A stretch of DNA of 64,000 bases from Terebella lapidaria (taxonomy: Eukaryota > Annelida > Polychaeta > Terebellida > Terebellidae): positions 9,803,953-9,867,952 of the forward strand of contig OX424565.1 in assembly GCA_949152475.1 (NCBI GenBank), in the 5' to 3' direction. Below, one piece after another: positions 24,401 through 34,930 of the stretch. The translations under genes were made by a program, and so were the position numbers. The notes under the pieces were generated by a model. That model did not search any database and had not been told where the DNA came from. It saw nothing but the letters and a program-made list of their open reading frames with translations. Position 1 is the stretch's first letter. Each line of letters opens with the position of its first letter.

Positions 24401-25156
24401 AACTCAAATCTATTGTTGTTACATACAAGTGAAGTTTATAGGACCAATTGAACCATTTATTTCAGCTGGATGATGAATGTCAATGGGGTTATCCAGAAAG
24501 AAGTCCTGGGAAGGATTCTGAAAACCGGTCAAACATGTCAAAGGGTTTATGGGAATCAAGCAACAAATATTTAGCACATGTGTGACAAGTCTCTAGTACA
24601 TTCACCTTGTTGCTGCTGCCATGGAGATGTCCTGAGCCGGGCTGGGTTGCAGTGGTGGGGCACTTGCCGGAGGGGGTATGGAAGTTTGGGAGCGCCCACG
24701 GCGAGGTAACGATCCCACCCGGAGTTAGGGGGCAGGGACTAGACTGGGCAAGGTGGCCCCAGGGTTGGCCTCGACTCTTGGGTGTCCCAACAGTCCCATA
24801 ATGCTGACTATTGTACAGCTGCCCCAAGCACTTGACCGGCGTCCTAGAGGTCATCTGATTGTCTTCAGTGAGAGCAGTGGCGGAGAGCAACAATCTCTGG
24901 GAGTGACAGGTTGTGGCTTGATGGCTTGTAGGCTGGTGGCTTGAAGATTGATGATTTGTCACAGTTGGTGATTGCTGGTTCGCTGGCTGTTGGCTGACAA
25001 GGTGATGACTAGAAGGGAGCTTGTGGCTCAGGGGCGACACACACCCGGCAATACTACTAAAGGATGGTCCAACTTCTGCTGAGGATGCCATCATGGACGG
25101 AAAAATGTCTTTGTCACTCAGTGATTCTGATGTCTCAGGATTTGTTCATAATGGAG
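18491..25156 (-). CDS. BORA: BORA, Aurora A kinase activator (11 coding exons)
   Basis: Bora binds Aurora A and lets it phosphorylate PLK1 at mitotic entry. Coding exons on the minus strand: 25094-24606, 24052-23927, 23821-23733, 23057-22912, 21943-21866, 21597-21541, 21379-21250, 20966-20846, 20756-20471, 20367-19642, 18705-18491. All joins keep phase and total 2463 nt (820 residues). Family landmarks in order: IPRNPFDENM, FKWTIDELAVLKPVDI (human FRWSIDQLAVINPVEI), VIVPSPWTD near residue 260 (the cyclin-CDK site motif), CQTTLSLPPDL, SSLRRKLF, QFSSSPI, and DTGYNT near 603 where human has the DSGYNT degron. The first exon adds about 163 Ser/Pro/His-rich residues absent from human. An acceptor at 25157 implies an upstream non-coding exon; a short upstream frame (25149-25135) precedes the start. 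The donor at 23733 is the least certain: another, 12 nt further upstream in the exon, is also in phase. Confidence 0.92.
19190..19310 (+). repeat. Intronic repeat, partner of an inverted copy at 23405-23530
   Basis: About 120 bp, including CGTATTTCTGCAGAAATA-like and TATTCCTGCAGGAATACGAA motifs. The reverse complement, with a few changes, lies at 23405-23530. This copy sits in the BORA intron between exons 19642 and 18705. Confidence 0.8.
22240..22900. repeat. 54/58-bp minisatellite in a BORA intron
   Basis: About twelve units of ACGTTTGGTGCAGGCACACA plus GACGGGGTGACAGACAGACA and GACATGTGAGTGAG. Spacing is mostly 54 bp and sometimes 58 bp, through one extra GACA. Because 54 is a multiple of three, long spurious reading frames run through it on the minus strand. 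Confidence 0.92.
23405..23530 (-). repeat. Intronic repeat, inverted partner of 19190-19310
   Basis: Lies in the BORA intron between exons 23733 and 23057, in opposite orientation to its partner. The two flank BORA exons four to ten. Confidence 0.8.
24107..24285. mobile_element. Small TIR element (MITE), 179 bp, in a BORA intron
   Basis: Perfect 25-bp inverted ends (24107-24131, 24261-24285) reading ACAGTGGTCCCCCTCAGATA then AGACC. A CAGTGG start next to TA suggests the Tc1/mariner-pogo group. The flanking dinucleotide on the right is TG, so the TA duplication is imperfect. Confidence 0.7.
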
Positions 25157-25586
25157 CTGCAAAAGACAATACACAATCATGAGAATCGTACACTGCATTG
25201 TCAATGAGTACCAGATTTAAATTAAATTGTGCCAACTATGCTATAGAGTAGCCTTGGATATGCTATATGGATTCCTCACAGATCCAGTTTGTGTATTTTT
25301 CCTATTGTAGGTGTCATATGGCTTCTTCGGTTCTTCCCCTTATCACCAGTAAATTTACCATTGTATTTGCAACATCAATTTTGTGAATGTATTAAAAACA
25401 ATTTACACGACTTACCGTGATGTACATGATTTTTATTTATTCTCGACATATATTATTGTATATATGTTATCTTTGTATACACATTATGTCAATAAACTAC
25501 TACTTCTACTACCAATCTAATTGTTAGTATTTTATTTTTTATAGATTTTACAAATTTGATACTAGTATATATATGTGAGTAATTAG

Positions 25587-26363
25587 CCAAAAACGAGATC
25601 TCGAGAATCTGAGCATAATCGAGGATTTTATCTTGTTTACATCAATCAGGAATCTATATCATGTATATTAGACCAGAACATACATTGGGGGTGTGTTCTA
25701 CACAAACATCTTGATTTCAAAAGATTGCACCACTAAAATGCACAAATTGTGTGCGGACCCAGAAATTAAATGACGGGGCTAAATTTAACAGTGTAGATTG
25801 CCAACTATTTCAATTTTCGTGATAGAGGTATGAAATTCGGTAAATAATTGCCGTTTGACTCCCGGGTGAAGTATGCCAAGTTATAGAACGATAGCATTCA
25901 GCATCACAAAAATATTAGCGAAAAACAGTGTAAACGAGTTAGAAAAATCCGGAGTGGTCCCACTCCCAGGTATACTCTGATTTTTCTAACTCGTTTACAC
26001 TGTTTTTTGCTAATATTTTTGTGATGCTAAACGCTATCGTTCTATAACTTCGCATATTTCACCTGGGAGTCAAACGGCAATTTAATACTAAATTTCAGAC
26101 ATCTAACGTGAAACCTTAAAAAGTTGGCAATCTATCCCGATGTTAAATTTAGCCCTATTATTTAATTTCTGGGCCCGAACACAATTTTGTACATTTGCTT
26201 GGTTTTGTAGCGGAGCAATGTTTCAAAATCAACATGTCTGTGTAGAATACACCCCAGTGTATCTTCTGGTTCAAAGTTACAAGAATATTTCGAACCCTGA
26301 TGGAGGTAAACAGGACCAATTCCTCTAATATGCTCAGATTCTCGAGATACCGTTTTGCTTTTG
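25587..26363. repeat. Long foldback (inverted repeat), arms about 370 bp
   Basis: Left arm about 25587-25955 and right arm about 25972-26363 are reverse complements with scattered differences. Outer ends share TCTCGAGAATCTGAGCATA. Inner parts share GTTATAGAACGATAGC and AGTGTAAACGAGTTAGAAAA. The centre is itself palindromic (GGAGTGG-TC-CCACTCC). A third, partial copy in the left-arm orientation follows at 26364-26570. It lies just upstream of the BORA coding exons. Confidence 0.8.
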
Positions 26364-26570
26364 GGTTGAAATTTAACATTGATGTGGATTGCCAACTTTT
26401 TCATTTTTCACGTTAGCTGTCTGAAATTTGGTAGAAAATTGCCGTTTGACTCCCAGGTGAAGTATGCCAAGTTATAGAACGATAGAATTTAGCATCACAA
26501 AAATATTAGCGAAAAACAGTGTAACCGAGTTAGAAAAATCCTGACTCCTGTGAGTGTGGTCCCAGGTAGG
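26364..26570. repeat. Third arm copy of the foldback repeat
   Basis: Repeats the left-arm sequence (TTGCCGTTTGACTCCCAGGT, GTTATAGAACGATAG, AGCGAAAAACAGTGTAACCG) in direct orientation to 25587-25955. Confidence 0.75.
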
Positions 26571-26648
26571 TCGTGGAACCACCATACAGTAGATCTAGTC
26601 CTACGTAATAATAATGGCAGTGAATCTATTCAAAACGAGCAAACATAC

Positions 26649-26870
26649 GATGGTTATTTTTGCGATCTGCTGCAAACATTCCGCTTGTAACTGTAAGCAG
26701 GTATGGTGCAACGAGACAAACATCGAACCACGTCCAAACTTGTTGACAGCTCAATTTAAAATCCTCAGTCGACGCGCGCTCTGGTTGACCAATGAGAGCA
26801 CAGCAGCTCCGCAGCGGACACTGTACCGTAATCCCGCGCATAAAGGCGCATGCGCCTATAAACGAAAGTT
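26649..26870 (-). promoter_or_regulatory. Candidate BORA promoter and first non-coding exon
   Basis: A locally CpG-rich patch contains a palindromic NRF1-type core GGCGCATGCGCC at 26845-26856, an NF-Y box (GACCAATGAG, CCAAT at 26789-26793), and a CHR-like TTTAAA at 26755-26760. In BORA orientation the order is NRF1, CCAAT, CHR, about 30 bases between the last two, as in many G2/M promoters. A good donor, ATC|GTATGT, follows at 26649 and could splice to the acceptor at 25156. This is inference from motifs only. Confidence 0.35.
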
Positions 26871-26949
26871 ACCAAACACATTTAGAAATGCCATTTTTAA
26901 CTCCATTGTAAAGTTATAAAATCACTTCCAAAAGAATCCAACAAAGTGA

Positions 26950-28010
26950 GATTTAAAACGTCACGTTATTTTGCGTTATTTCTTCATTTTGGAGACACAA
27001 AACTTTAATTGCCGCCATGTGAATATTGTATGTATATTGTTTGGTTCCAAATAATATTAACGTAAATCAACGGAAATTCATCGCTATTTTATATTACCAT
27101 TATTGACACATTACATTGACACCGCTATCAGATCGCTATCAGATCGATGAATGTAGGCCTATTATTCCTCGAATATTTCCTGCCGAATGAAGAGTTTGAA
27201 TAACCCATGTTTCTGGGCATTTAGGCCATGATCTTCTCGGCAGAAAATTAAGGCTTTTAAATTGAGTCGAACTTATACTTTCTTTATGTGTTCCGAGGAA
27301 CTACCTGAGAGGAGAGACATATGTTGTCCTATTTCGAGTGTAACATCACATTATTTTTTTGTGTTATAATCGAATTGATGCCTCATGCAGAAATACATTC
27401 TAAACACAACTTGAACAAGGCGCATTTTCAGTTTGGAAAATACAACTGGTTTTGTGTACATTTTGTAAGTAAATAATTCCGAATACTTTCATCCCATTCA
27501 AGAAAGAGTTATGAATATATCTAAAAAAAACTTTGTTGTGCGGTACATGTGAATTCAAGGCGTATCTGGAAGTATAAACTTAAGTCAAACATACGTAATA
27601 TTTGGACACACGTGGAACGAGACTTCGGTGCATATGGTTAAATTTTAATAAAATTTCAGTAAGTTGAAGCAATATAAGCCTAACAAGATATTAAAAAAGT
27701 CACCACATGTTGTAGGAATAGCCTAGATCACACACTATAAGCATTTGACCGTAACTTGCTGACCCATGGCGAATTCCTCAGAAAGCAAACTCCCCAAAAG
27801 GGCCGAGTTGTTTATATGTATTCATGCGCACAGTAACAGCTCCAATCAACACGAAGACTCACATGTACAAAGAAGAATGCCACTATTACAACTCAACACC
27901 CCAAAAGAGAGACATTTTAAAGTAATAGCCTATGTAGCGATTGATTTCGGTTTGGTGCCGTGTTTTTGGGTGTTGTGTTTTCTCTCGTTGTGTTTATTTT
28001 TTGTATAGTC
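26950..28010. other. Non-coding stretch with a worn relative of the 1893-3157 element
   Basis: 26960-27260 shares TTATTTTGCGTTATTTCTTC and GTTTGAATAACCCATGTTTC-like words with 2220-2360. An 80-codon frame at 27766-28008 shows no recognisable family and I do not call it a gene. Confidence 0.4.
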
Positions 28011-28816
28011 TTTCTGTAGTACCTCTCGCCGCCTTGCCGTCAGCTGTAAGTCAAGAGGGCCATGGTTTATAAATTGTAGGGTTGTTGGACAGGATTCATT
28101 GGATTGATAACAGTGGGACCCGCACCCTTCCCGTTAAAGTTTCCCTAACATTGGAGCCTCAGTCTCTGGGGCTCCGCACTGCGGAGGTCAAATAGTGCGG
28201 AGGTACAAAATGTCTAAGTCCTTCCCTAGCCTGTCCTAGGAGGACAGAACCGTCTCAGGGAGATGGGTTGTCCGTGGTGTCTTGCCCCGACTGACGTCTC
28301 AGAGAGCTGTGGCTGCCTCCTTTCATTGTCCACCCTGCCGGAATCTGTTCTGTGCATGTGCATGCCCGGCCTTCCACATGCACGTGATCATGGCTCCGCA
28401 TACACGTGGTTGAACCTCAGCAAGAACATGGTCGAACCTCCGCGGGTGGTTATGTGGCGAAGACCGGTGTTTTTAGGAGTTCATTATATTTCCACCCTCT
28501 CTGGTTTGGACATGTCCTCGTGTCCAGTGATGAAGGCATCTCTGTGTGCCGCTCCCTCCACTCAGTCTTTCCTTGTCACCCCTTCATCCGAACCTCCGAG
28601 GTAGACACTCCAAATCTGTGAAAAAATCCATCGCTCTGCATCCGAGGAGGTAAGCTCTGCATTGCGGAGGTAGGTCTTCAGCAACTGCGGAAATAGGTCA
28701 CCCTCCGCAGCCGGCACCAAACTTCTGTAATATTGAAAACAATTTCCAATATTGGCATCCGGTTTCTGTAAAGGCATCGAGTTTCTATTATCCCCGATTT
28801 CATCGAGCCTTCGTCG

Positions 28817-30639
28817 CTAGGGTTTCGAACGATCATAGGAGAGGGCTAGAACCCCTCCCAGGCCAAGAAGCCATGGAAGCCAAGTGGGGGTTCTCCGAGA
28901 CGATGGATGTACAGGCATATCTCTGGGAGCGGAAGTGCTTCTCGTCTTAAGATGATCTATGTGGACCTCCTTCGGCACGTCCATCGGGGACTTCTGGATC
29001 TTAACACACCAGCCCAGTTGGGCGTTCCCGACCAGGTAAAGTCCTTTCCAGCCCAACCCGAGCTTCGGTCGAGTTTCGGGGGACACCAATACAACACCCA
29101 GTTACCAACTGGGAACCATCTTCGTGCCGCCTTCAAGTCATGGTTCTTCCTCTGCCATACTGTAGCCACCTTCATATGAGCATGGACGTACTCGTGAGTG
29201 ATGGCAGTGGCTTCCCTCACCCACTCCACGTACTCATGCGAGCACACAGTCGGGACCTCCTCCCTCCCTTCAGGGTCCATGCGATAAATGAGATTGAGAG
29301 GAGTGGTCGTCTCCCTGCCCATCATCATAAGTTTCGGCATGCAGCCCATGCTGTCATGCACAGATGCAGGGTACGCAGACGTCAAATATGGCAACCAGTC
29401 ATCCTAGTCGTCATGATGGCCATTAACGACTGTGGATAACATCTGGTGGAGTGATCAGTTAAATCGCTCCACCATGCCGTTCGATTGTGGATGATGTGGG
29501 CTAGCATAGATCTTCTCGCTGCCCAATATCGTAGCTAGCTCCTGAAAGAGACCAGATTCAAACTCGCGACCCATATCTGAAAAGATACAAGCCGGCACTC
29601 CCCATCTGCACACGAACTTTGTGACGAACACGTCCTCTACCATCTGCGCCCTATGGTCAGGCATCGCAAAGGCCTCCTTCCATCGAGTGAAACAGTCTGT
29701 GATGACGAGAATGTACCGCTGCCCCCTCTTCGAGATCACACTGATCTCCAGCACGTTCATCGCCACCTTCTGTGTACAGTCTCCCACCGGTGCATTACCC
29801 ATGGGCTGGTGCCCAGGCCCTGGCCGTGGCTTCCGCGCACTGCACCTCGGGCAGACTCCGCACCAAGTCTCGATGCCTCAATCTTCCATGCGTCCGGCTG
29901 ACGCCATTATGTCCCTCTAGAAGCTGATCATGGACTTCTTTCCGGACAGCCTTCCGCACACTGTAGAGTATGATGATCTGTAGCAGGGGCTCCTTCTGCC
30001 AATCCACCTGGGCACGGCAGAAAAGGAATCCGTCCCTCACAACCAGCTGGTCTCACTGCTGCCAATAGGCCTTCACTGTGTGGCTCTTAGTCCTGACATC
30101 CATCCATTCGGGTCTCTCGTCAGCCGCTGTCTTCCAATCGAGTATATGGCAAAGGTCCGGGTCGGAGCTCTGCAGAGACTTGAGCTCCTCCGCAGAGTAC
30201 CCAACCCATCTTGATGTCCGGCTGTTGACCTCCGCACTCCGCACCTCGGAGTCCATCCTCCCCAGTCCATCTCCTCAAAAGTCATCTTCCTGCCAGCGCC
30301 GTGCTTCCTCCGGGAGCTAAAAACTTCTCCTCTGGACCTCCCTCGTCCTTCGTCCCTCCGCATCCTTCTCTCCTACACTGCCGACACCGAAATATGCCGT
30401 CTTCATTGCTATGCCTCACTGGGACGAAGCTCACAGTGAAAGTCATAGCTCGCAATCTGTGCTGCCCAGCGGGCTATCATGTCCTCTGCATCCCTGAAAT
30501 TATGAAGCCAACTTAGGGCATGGTCGGTCCTAAGCAAGAACAGCCAGCCCCATAGGTAGTGGCGAAAGTGGTGTATCACCACCACCACCACAAGGAGTTC
30601 CCTCTTTGTGGTACAGTAGTGCCTCTGGATGGTACGCAA
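28817..30639 (-). mobile_element. Ty3/Gypsy retrotransposon fossil (pol remnant)
   Basis: Minus-strand parts in order: RNase H (about 30639-30409, with TTKRELLVVV and TDHALSWL), the linker to integrase (30256-30053), the integrase zinc-binding region (around 30040-29795, LLEGHNGVSRTHGRL), the integrase core (29802-29455, VITDCFTRW, GVPACIFSDMG, HPQSNGMVERF), and the integrase C-terminal part (to 28817). Gag, protease and reverse transcriptase are not seen. GC-rich sequence at about 28020-28816 may be its 3' end, but no pair of long terminal repeats is visible. Broken, with several breaks; an old copy lying between BORA and MZT1. Confidence 0.8.
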
Positions 30640-33600
30640 TTATCATGGATAAGCGAGCGAGTATTTCTGCTTCCTTCAAATTTTCGCACATGAGAGAGAA
30701 AACTCGGACACTGAATACGCTCCCACGGTTTATTTTACATGAACCAGTTCAAATTGGTGAAAATGACATGCACAACAGTCAATGTACATGTGATTGTTTT
30801 CACGAGCAAAACAATCAAAACCCAGAATAAATCAGATCAAATATATATGTGGCTGTCTTCACAGGACAAACAGCCGAAACCCAAAATGAGCAAAATTTAA
30901 ATCCCCCTTGTCTAACTGATACAGTATCCTAATTCTGACTGCCTAAACAGTCTAAATGTAATTCATAAGACACAAGTAAGCGTCAGGAAATATAGTAAAA
31001 GACATGTGTCGCCTCTTAGCAGTGCACAGCTCGATTCCGATGTGGGGAATGGGAAGTTTATTCGAGTCTGCATTCCTGTAGACATACATACTGTAATTAT
31101 AGTTACTGTTCTGTGAATAACAAGATCAGGGACTTTGCAGACTCAAAAATGAACAATTTCCAGACGCTTTCCAAACCCAGTTCAGTTCGAAAACCCTATG
31201 CATGATAGCTCGTTAATATAAATTTAGCATGCTATGTAAACTTGACTTGTACACTTAGGCTCCATCATTCACATCTATACATATAGTATTCGACTTGTAA
31301 AACAACATTTTTTTGGGTGAAACATTCCGTCAAACTGCATCGAACGGGAAAAATCGCTATATTTCCGCAAAGCATTGTCACATTGGGGAGTGAGCGTCAA
31401 TCCTCGGATTCGATTCAGATGAACCTCGGAATTTTTTTGTAAACAAAAGCCGAGGACAACAGCGGTACGCGAAGGAAAGCACACTAGAAGATTAGGTTTT
31501 CGTTGTATATAGTTCGTAATGTATGCGGAATGGATGTATGAATGTACTAGTATTGGTCACATCAGGGAACAGTTTGTTCCAATCTCATGGCTACAGTATG
31601 TTGATATTACCGCGGTTTTGTCGGCACGCCCTGCGTTCATCTCAGGGGTGCACTCGCTTCGATGTGTATCAGTCCTGAACTCTGAATAGCTATAGCTCAT
31701 AGACAATCAAGTATGATTTGAAATGGTCATGTGTTACATGAGATATCAGTTACTGGGAGAAATGTCGGCTTTATTTCTCTCTGGCTGAGAAAAATACGGC
31801 ATAAACGGATGCAACGACAATCCTCGTTGTTGCAACATTAATCCTCGGATGCTATTTTCATTGATTGTGTGAGAAAGCGCTATTAAAGCGGTGATATTTG
31901 AATAATTGATTAAAACAAAATTTCGGATGGAAAAAAGCTTCTTAAGCTTCATTGCTTCCATAACTTGTATGTGTCTAGATCTAAAGGCATAATGCTATAT
32001 AGAAGAGTATACATCTTGATTTGCGCGTCCAATGGTTACGGACAGACCTTTCAACAGATTATAGACTGATTGGCATGTGAGACGATGGAAAACATTCGCA
32101 ATAAATCTGAGAAGTATGAAATTCGATTCGAAATAATTCTATCTCAGTTTGGGAAGGTAATGACTTCATGTGTTATCATGTGTGATGATTGTAATTTTCT
32201 GAAGACATGTACGTTATATAAAAGATTTCGACCGTTGATCGTAGATGAGAAATGGGTGTTCCATATGCATGAAGTGAAAAGTTAAGACATCCAGGATCAT
32301 GACCCTGTATCGATTGAAATGTCATGGAAGACATACTGCTTACAGAAAGTAAATTTCAAGGGAAACAGGTGTCAAACAATCGAATGACTGCATCAAAATG
32401 TATTGAAAACGAGTAGATGTGTATCTATACTAGTCGTTTTTGGTGCTACATGCACTAATATTTCATTATTCTGCCCGCGAAAGGACACACGCAATCGACG
32501 TGGTCATAAAACAAATGAAGACCGGATTTTACTCCGTGGATAAAAGTTGCATATTTATAGTTCCAAGGATGTTCGTAGCAGAGTGGTAAATCACGAAATT
32601 AAGTATTTTCTAACATTATTCCATCACTTTATACAATGAAACATGTGCACAGATATGGAGGATGTGTTTGGATTGCAGTAGGCGCACAGAGCGATCACCT
32701 GTAATATGTATCATTCCTGTTTATCCATTTTCAGCTGGCCGATTCTCGAGTTATCTCCCAACCCGTGCGTACACTAGTTGTTGTGGGTATTGTTTGATGA
32801 GTACCGAGTGCATACGGCACATTTGTGGGTTAATGGCACTGCAACACACATTTAGGTTAAAAAAAAAAATTCTATGTTTCTGGTTACAACGGTCTTCCAA
32901 AAGTGATGCGGTGATGCGAATTTTTTTTTTTTCCTAAATCGGCACGAGTCGTGCTCGCCGAAGCCATGAAAGCTACAATTTGGCGTAGAAAACACCTACA
33001 TGTTAAATATAGTATGTGCATAGAACATCCTATTTTCTTTATAATATAAAAGAAAATTTTGTATTCTTTGATATAACGCATTTTATTACCTAAACTTTTT
33101 GTGGCTAGATGCTTTGTAGCATTACGCCTGTTTACATTCATGTATATAATTTGATGAACTTTTAGTATGCCGATATTCTTCACTAGTTTGAATTTTTTTT
33201 ATAATAACTGCTACTAAATGTATAAAACATGTAAAATATGACAATGTATGTCCTCTTTTATCATTCAACAACCGAACGTCGAGGACGGCGGTCAAGAAAA
33301 AATATAAAAAAACGAAGTGAAGCGCGGTGTTCTAACCAACGCGCACGATTTTTTTTTTTAAAAATGAAATGATGCGCTGGGTTTGGAGTGACGCGCGCGA
33401 TAACCAGAAACATGGAATTTTTTTTTTGGCCTTCAGGGGCGTTTATAGGATTTTGGGAGGGGGAGGGGCCCAAACCTTTGATTGACGGAGCAGCGAGCGA
33501 AGTGAGCCCATGTCGGCCGGGGGTCTGGGGCCCGCTCAAGGGCCCCAAACGCTGAAGGTTTATGCATCCCCAATGGTGTGTTCTAGAGCTCTCCTTGGAC

Positions 33601-34775
33601 AATTTCATGGCCTCGGAGAGTTTATGAATACCTGATCTGGGGTGGATCGAGGTTTCTGAAGGAGGGCCAAGATATGAAATGTTGCGAAGCGAGTTGGTGA
33701 AGGCCGAGGGTCAAGCCACAAGCTAATAGGATATGCATGCCCTGTCATGTTTTTTTTCTAGGTTTCCTTTGGTCCATTCCTCATTCCCCTAAGAGTTTTT
33801 GCATGGCCATTTGAGGGAAGGCTCGTTTGGGAAATGTAACTAAGTCAGGTGAAGCAAGCCCCTGTCGGCCGGGGGTCTGGGTCCCGCTCAAGGGCCTCAG
33901 ACGCTGAAGGTTTATGCATCCCCAATGATGTGTTCTAGGGCTCTCCTTGGTCCAGTATTCATGGCCTTGGAGAGTTTATGAATACCTGTTCTTGGGTGAA
34001 TCCAGGGTTCTGAAGGAAGGCAAAGATATGAAATGTCGTGAAGCGAGGTGGTGAAGACCGAGGAACTGGGACCCGCTTTAGGGACCCAGAAGCTGAAGGG
34101 ATATCCTGCAATGTTGGTATGGTAAGCAAGTCGAAGCAAGCCCCTGTCAGCGGGGGGTCTGGGGCCCGCTGAAGGGCCCCAGAAGCTGGCGGTGTTCCTG
34201 TGCCTAATACAGCATCCCAGAGCTCTCCTGGGTCTAACTATCAAGCATTAGGCCTACTTAACACCGATAAATGCATGATCACTGTAGTTGAAACAGAATA
34301 TGACATAAAATATTACTTGGTTTTGGACCCCACCAAAGGATTAAGTGCATTTGGCCATTCAATGCTCTCAAATCATTTATAGAAGGTGGAGGGCATGAAG
34401 TGCTTTCACTGAGAACAGGTGGGTTGACTATAGAGTGAATACACTGCTCCAGACATGGGGCCCCAGAAGTTGAATCTACTTCCCGGTGTAATTTATCTTG
34501 AAAACACTTCCTCCCCTCTCTTTTTCCCCTTTTCCTTCTTTTTTTCTTCTTCTCTGTTTCTTTCCTTTTTTTTGGAGGGGGGGGGGGGGGGGCTAAACCC
34601 GCCTCTGGCCTCATATTGCTCTGAAACATATTCGTAGATCACATTTGCACCAAACACTCCTCAAATACATACAATTATATCACAACGAAGCTGTGTATTG
34701 AGATATTTCATCCGAGGTTCATCTGAATTGACTCCGAGGATTGTCGCTCACTCAGAGGATTGTCGCTCAGGTTCC
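30640..34775. other. Intergenic stretch without a recognised gene
   Basis: Mostly AT-rich. Fragments with TCCTCGGATTCGATTCAGAT-like sequence at about 31395-31440 reappear inverted at 34705-34760. A GC-rich repeat (GGTCTGGGGCCCGCT...AAGGCC, ...TTTATGAATACCTG...) occurs near 33490-33720, 33846-34070 and 34130-34240, spaced about 350 and 280 bp. Poly-A/T tracts and a G-tract near 34577 are present. No exon is supportable. Confidence 0.5.
33490..34240. repeat. GC-rich tandem repeat, 2-3 copies
   Basis: Units share GGCCGGGGGTCTGG, CCCGCTCAAGGGCC, AGGTTTATGCATCCCCAATG and GAGAGTTTATGAATACCTG. Spacing between first and second unit is about 352 bp. The third is partial. Confidence 0.75.
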
Positions 34776-34930
34776 CCCACCGTGTGCCTTGTGGTACTCC
34801 ACACTGTAAATAGTTTTTTCACCAGATGCATTTCCATTAACATGAACAGTTTGTTTACGACCAGCTAAGTATGACATGAACCAGTTTGGATCAATTAATA
34901 CCATTAATAGTGACAGACAAACAGACAGGC
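34776..34930 (-). mobile_element. LINE reverse-transcriptase fragment
   Basis: Minus-strand translation gives NWFMSYLAGRKQTVHVNG followed by a decayed GVPQGT-type motif, typical of the region just before the catalytic palm of CR1/L2/Jockey-type LINEs. Short and frame-shifted. Confidence 0.55.

Noticed and set aside
27766-28008. 80-codon plus-strand frame with a hydrophobic C-terminus
   Set aside because: No family resemblance, no splice support, and it lies in repeat-rich sequence.
34279-34629. 116-codon minus-strand frame with Pro and Lys/Arg runs
   Set aside because: Generated by a G-tract and a pyrimidine-rich tract; no domain features.
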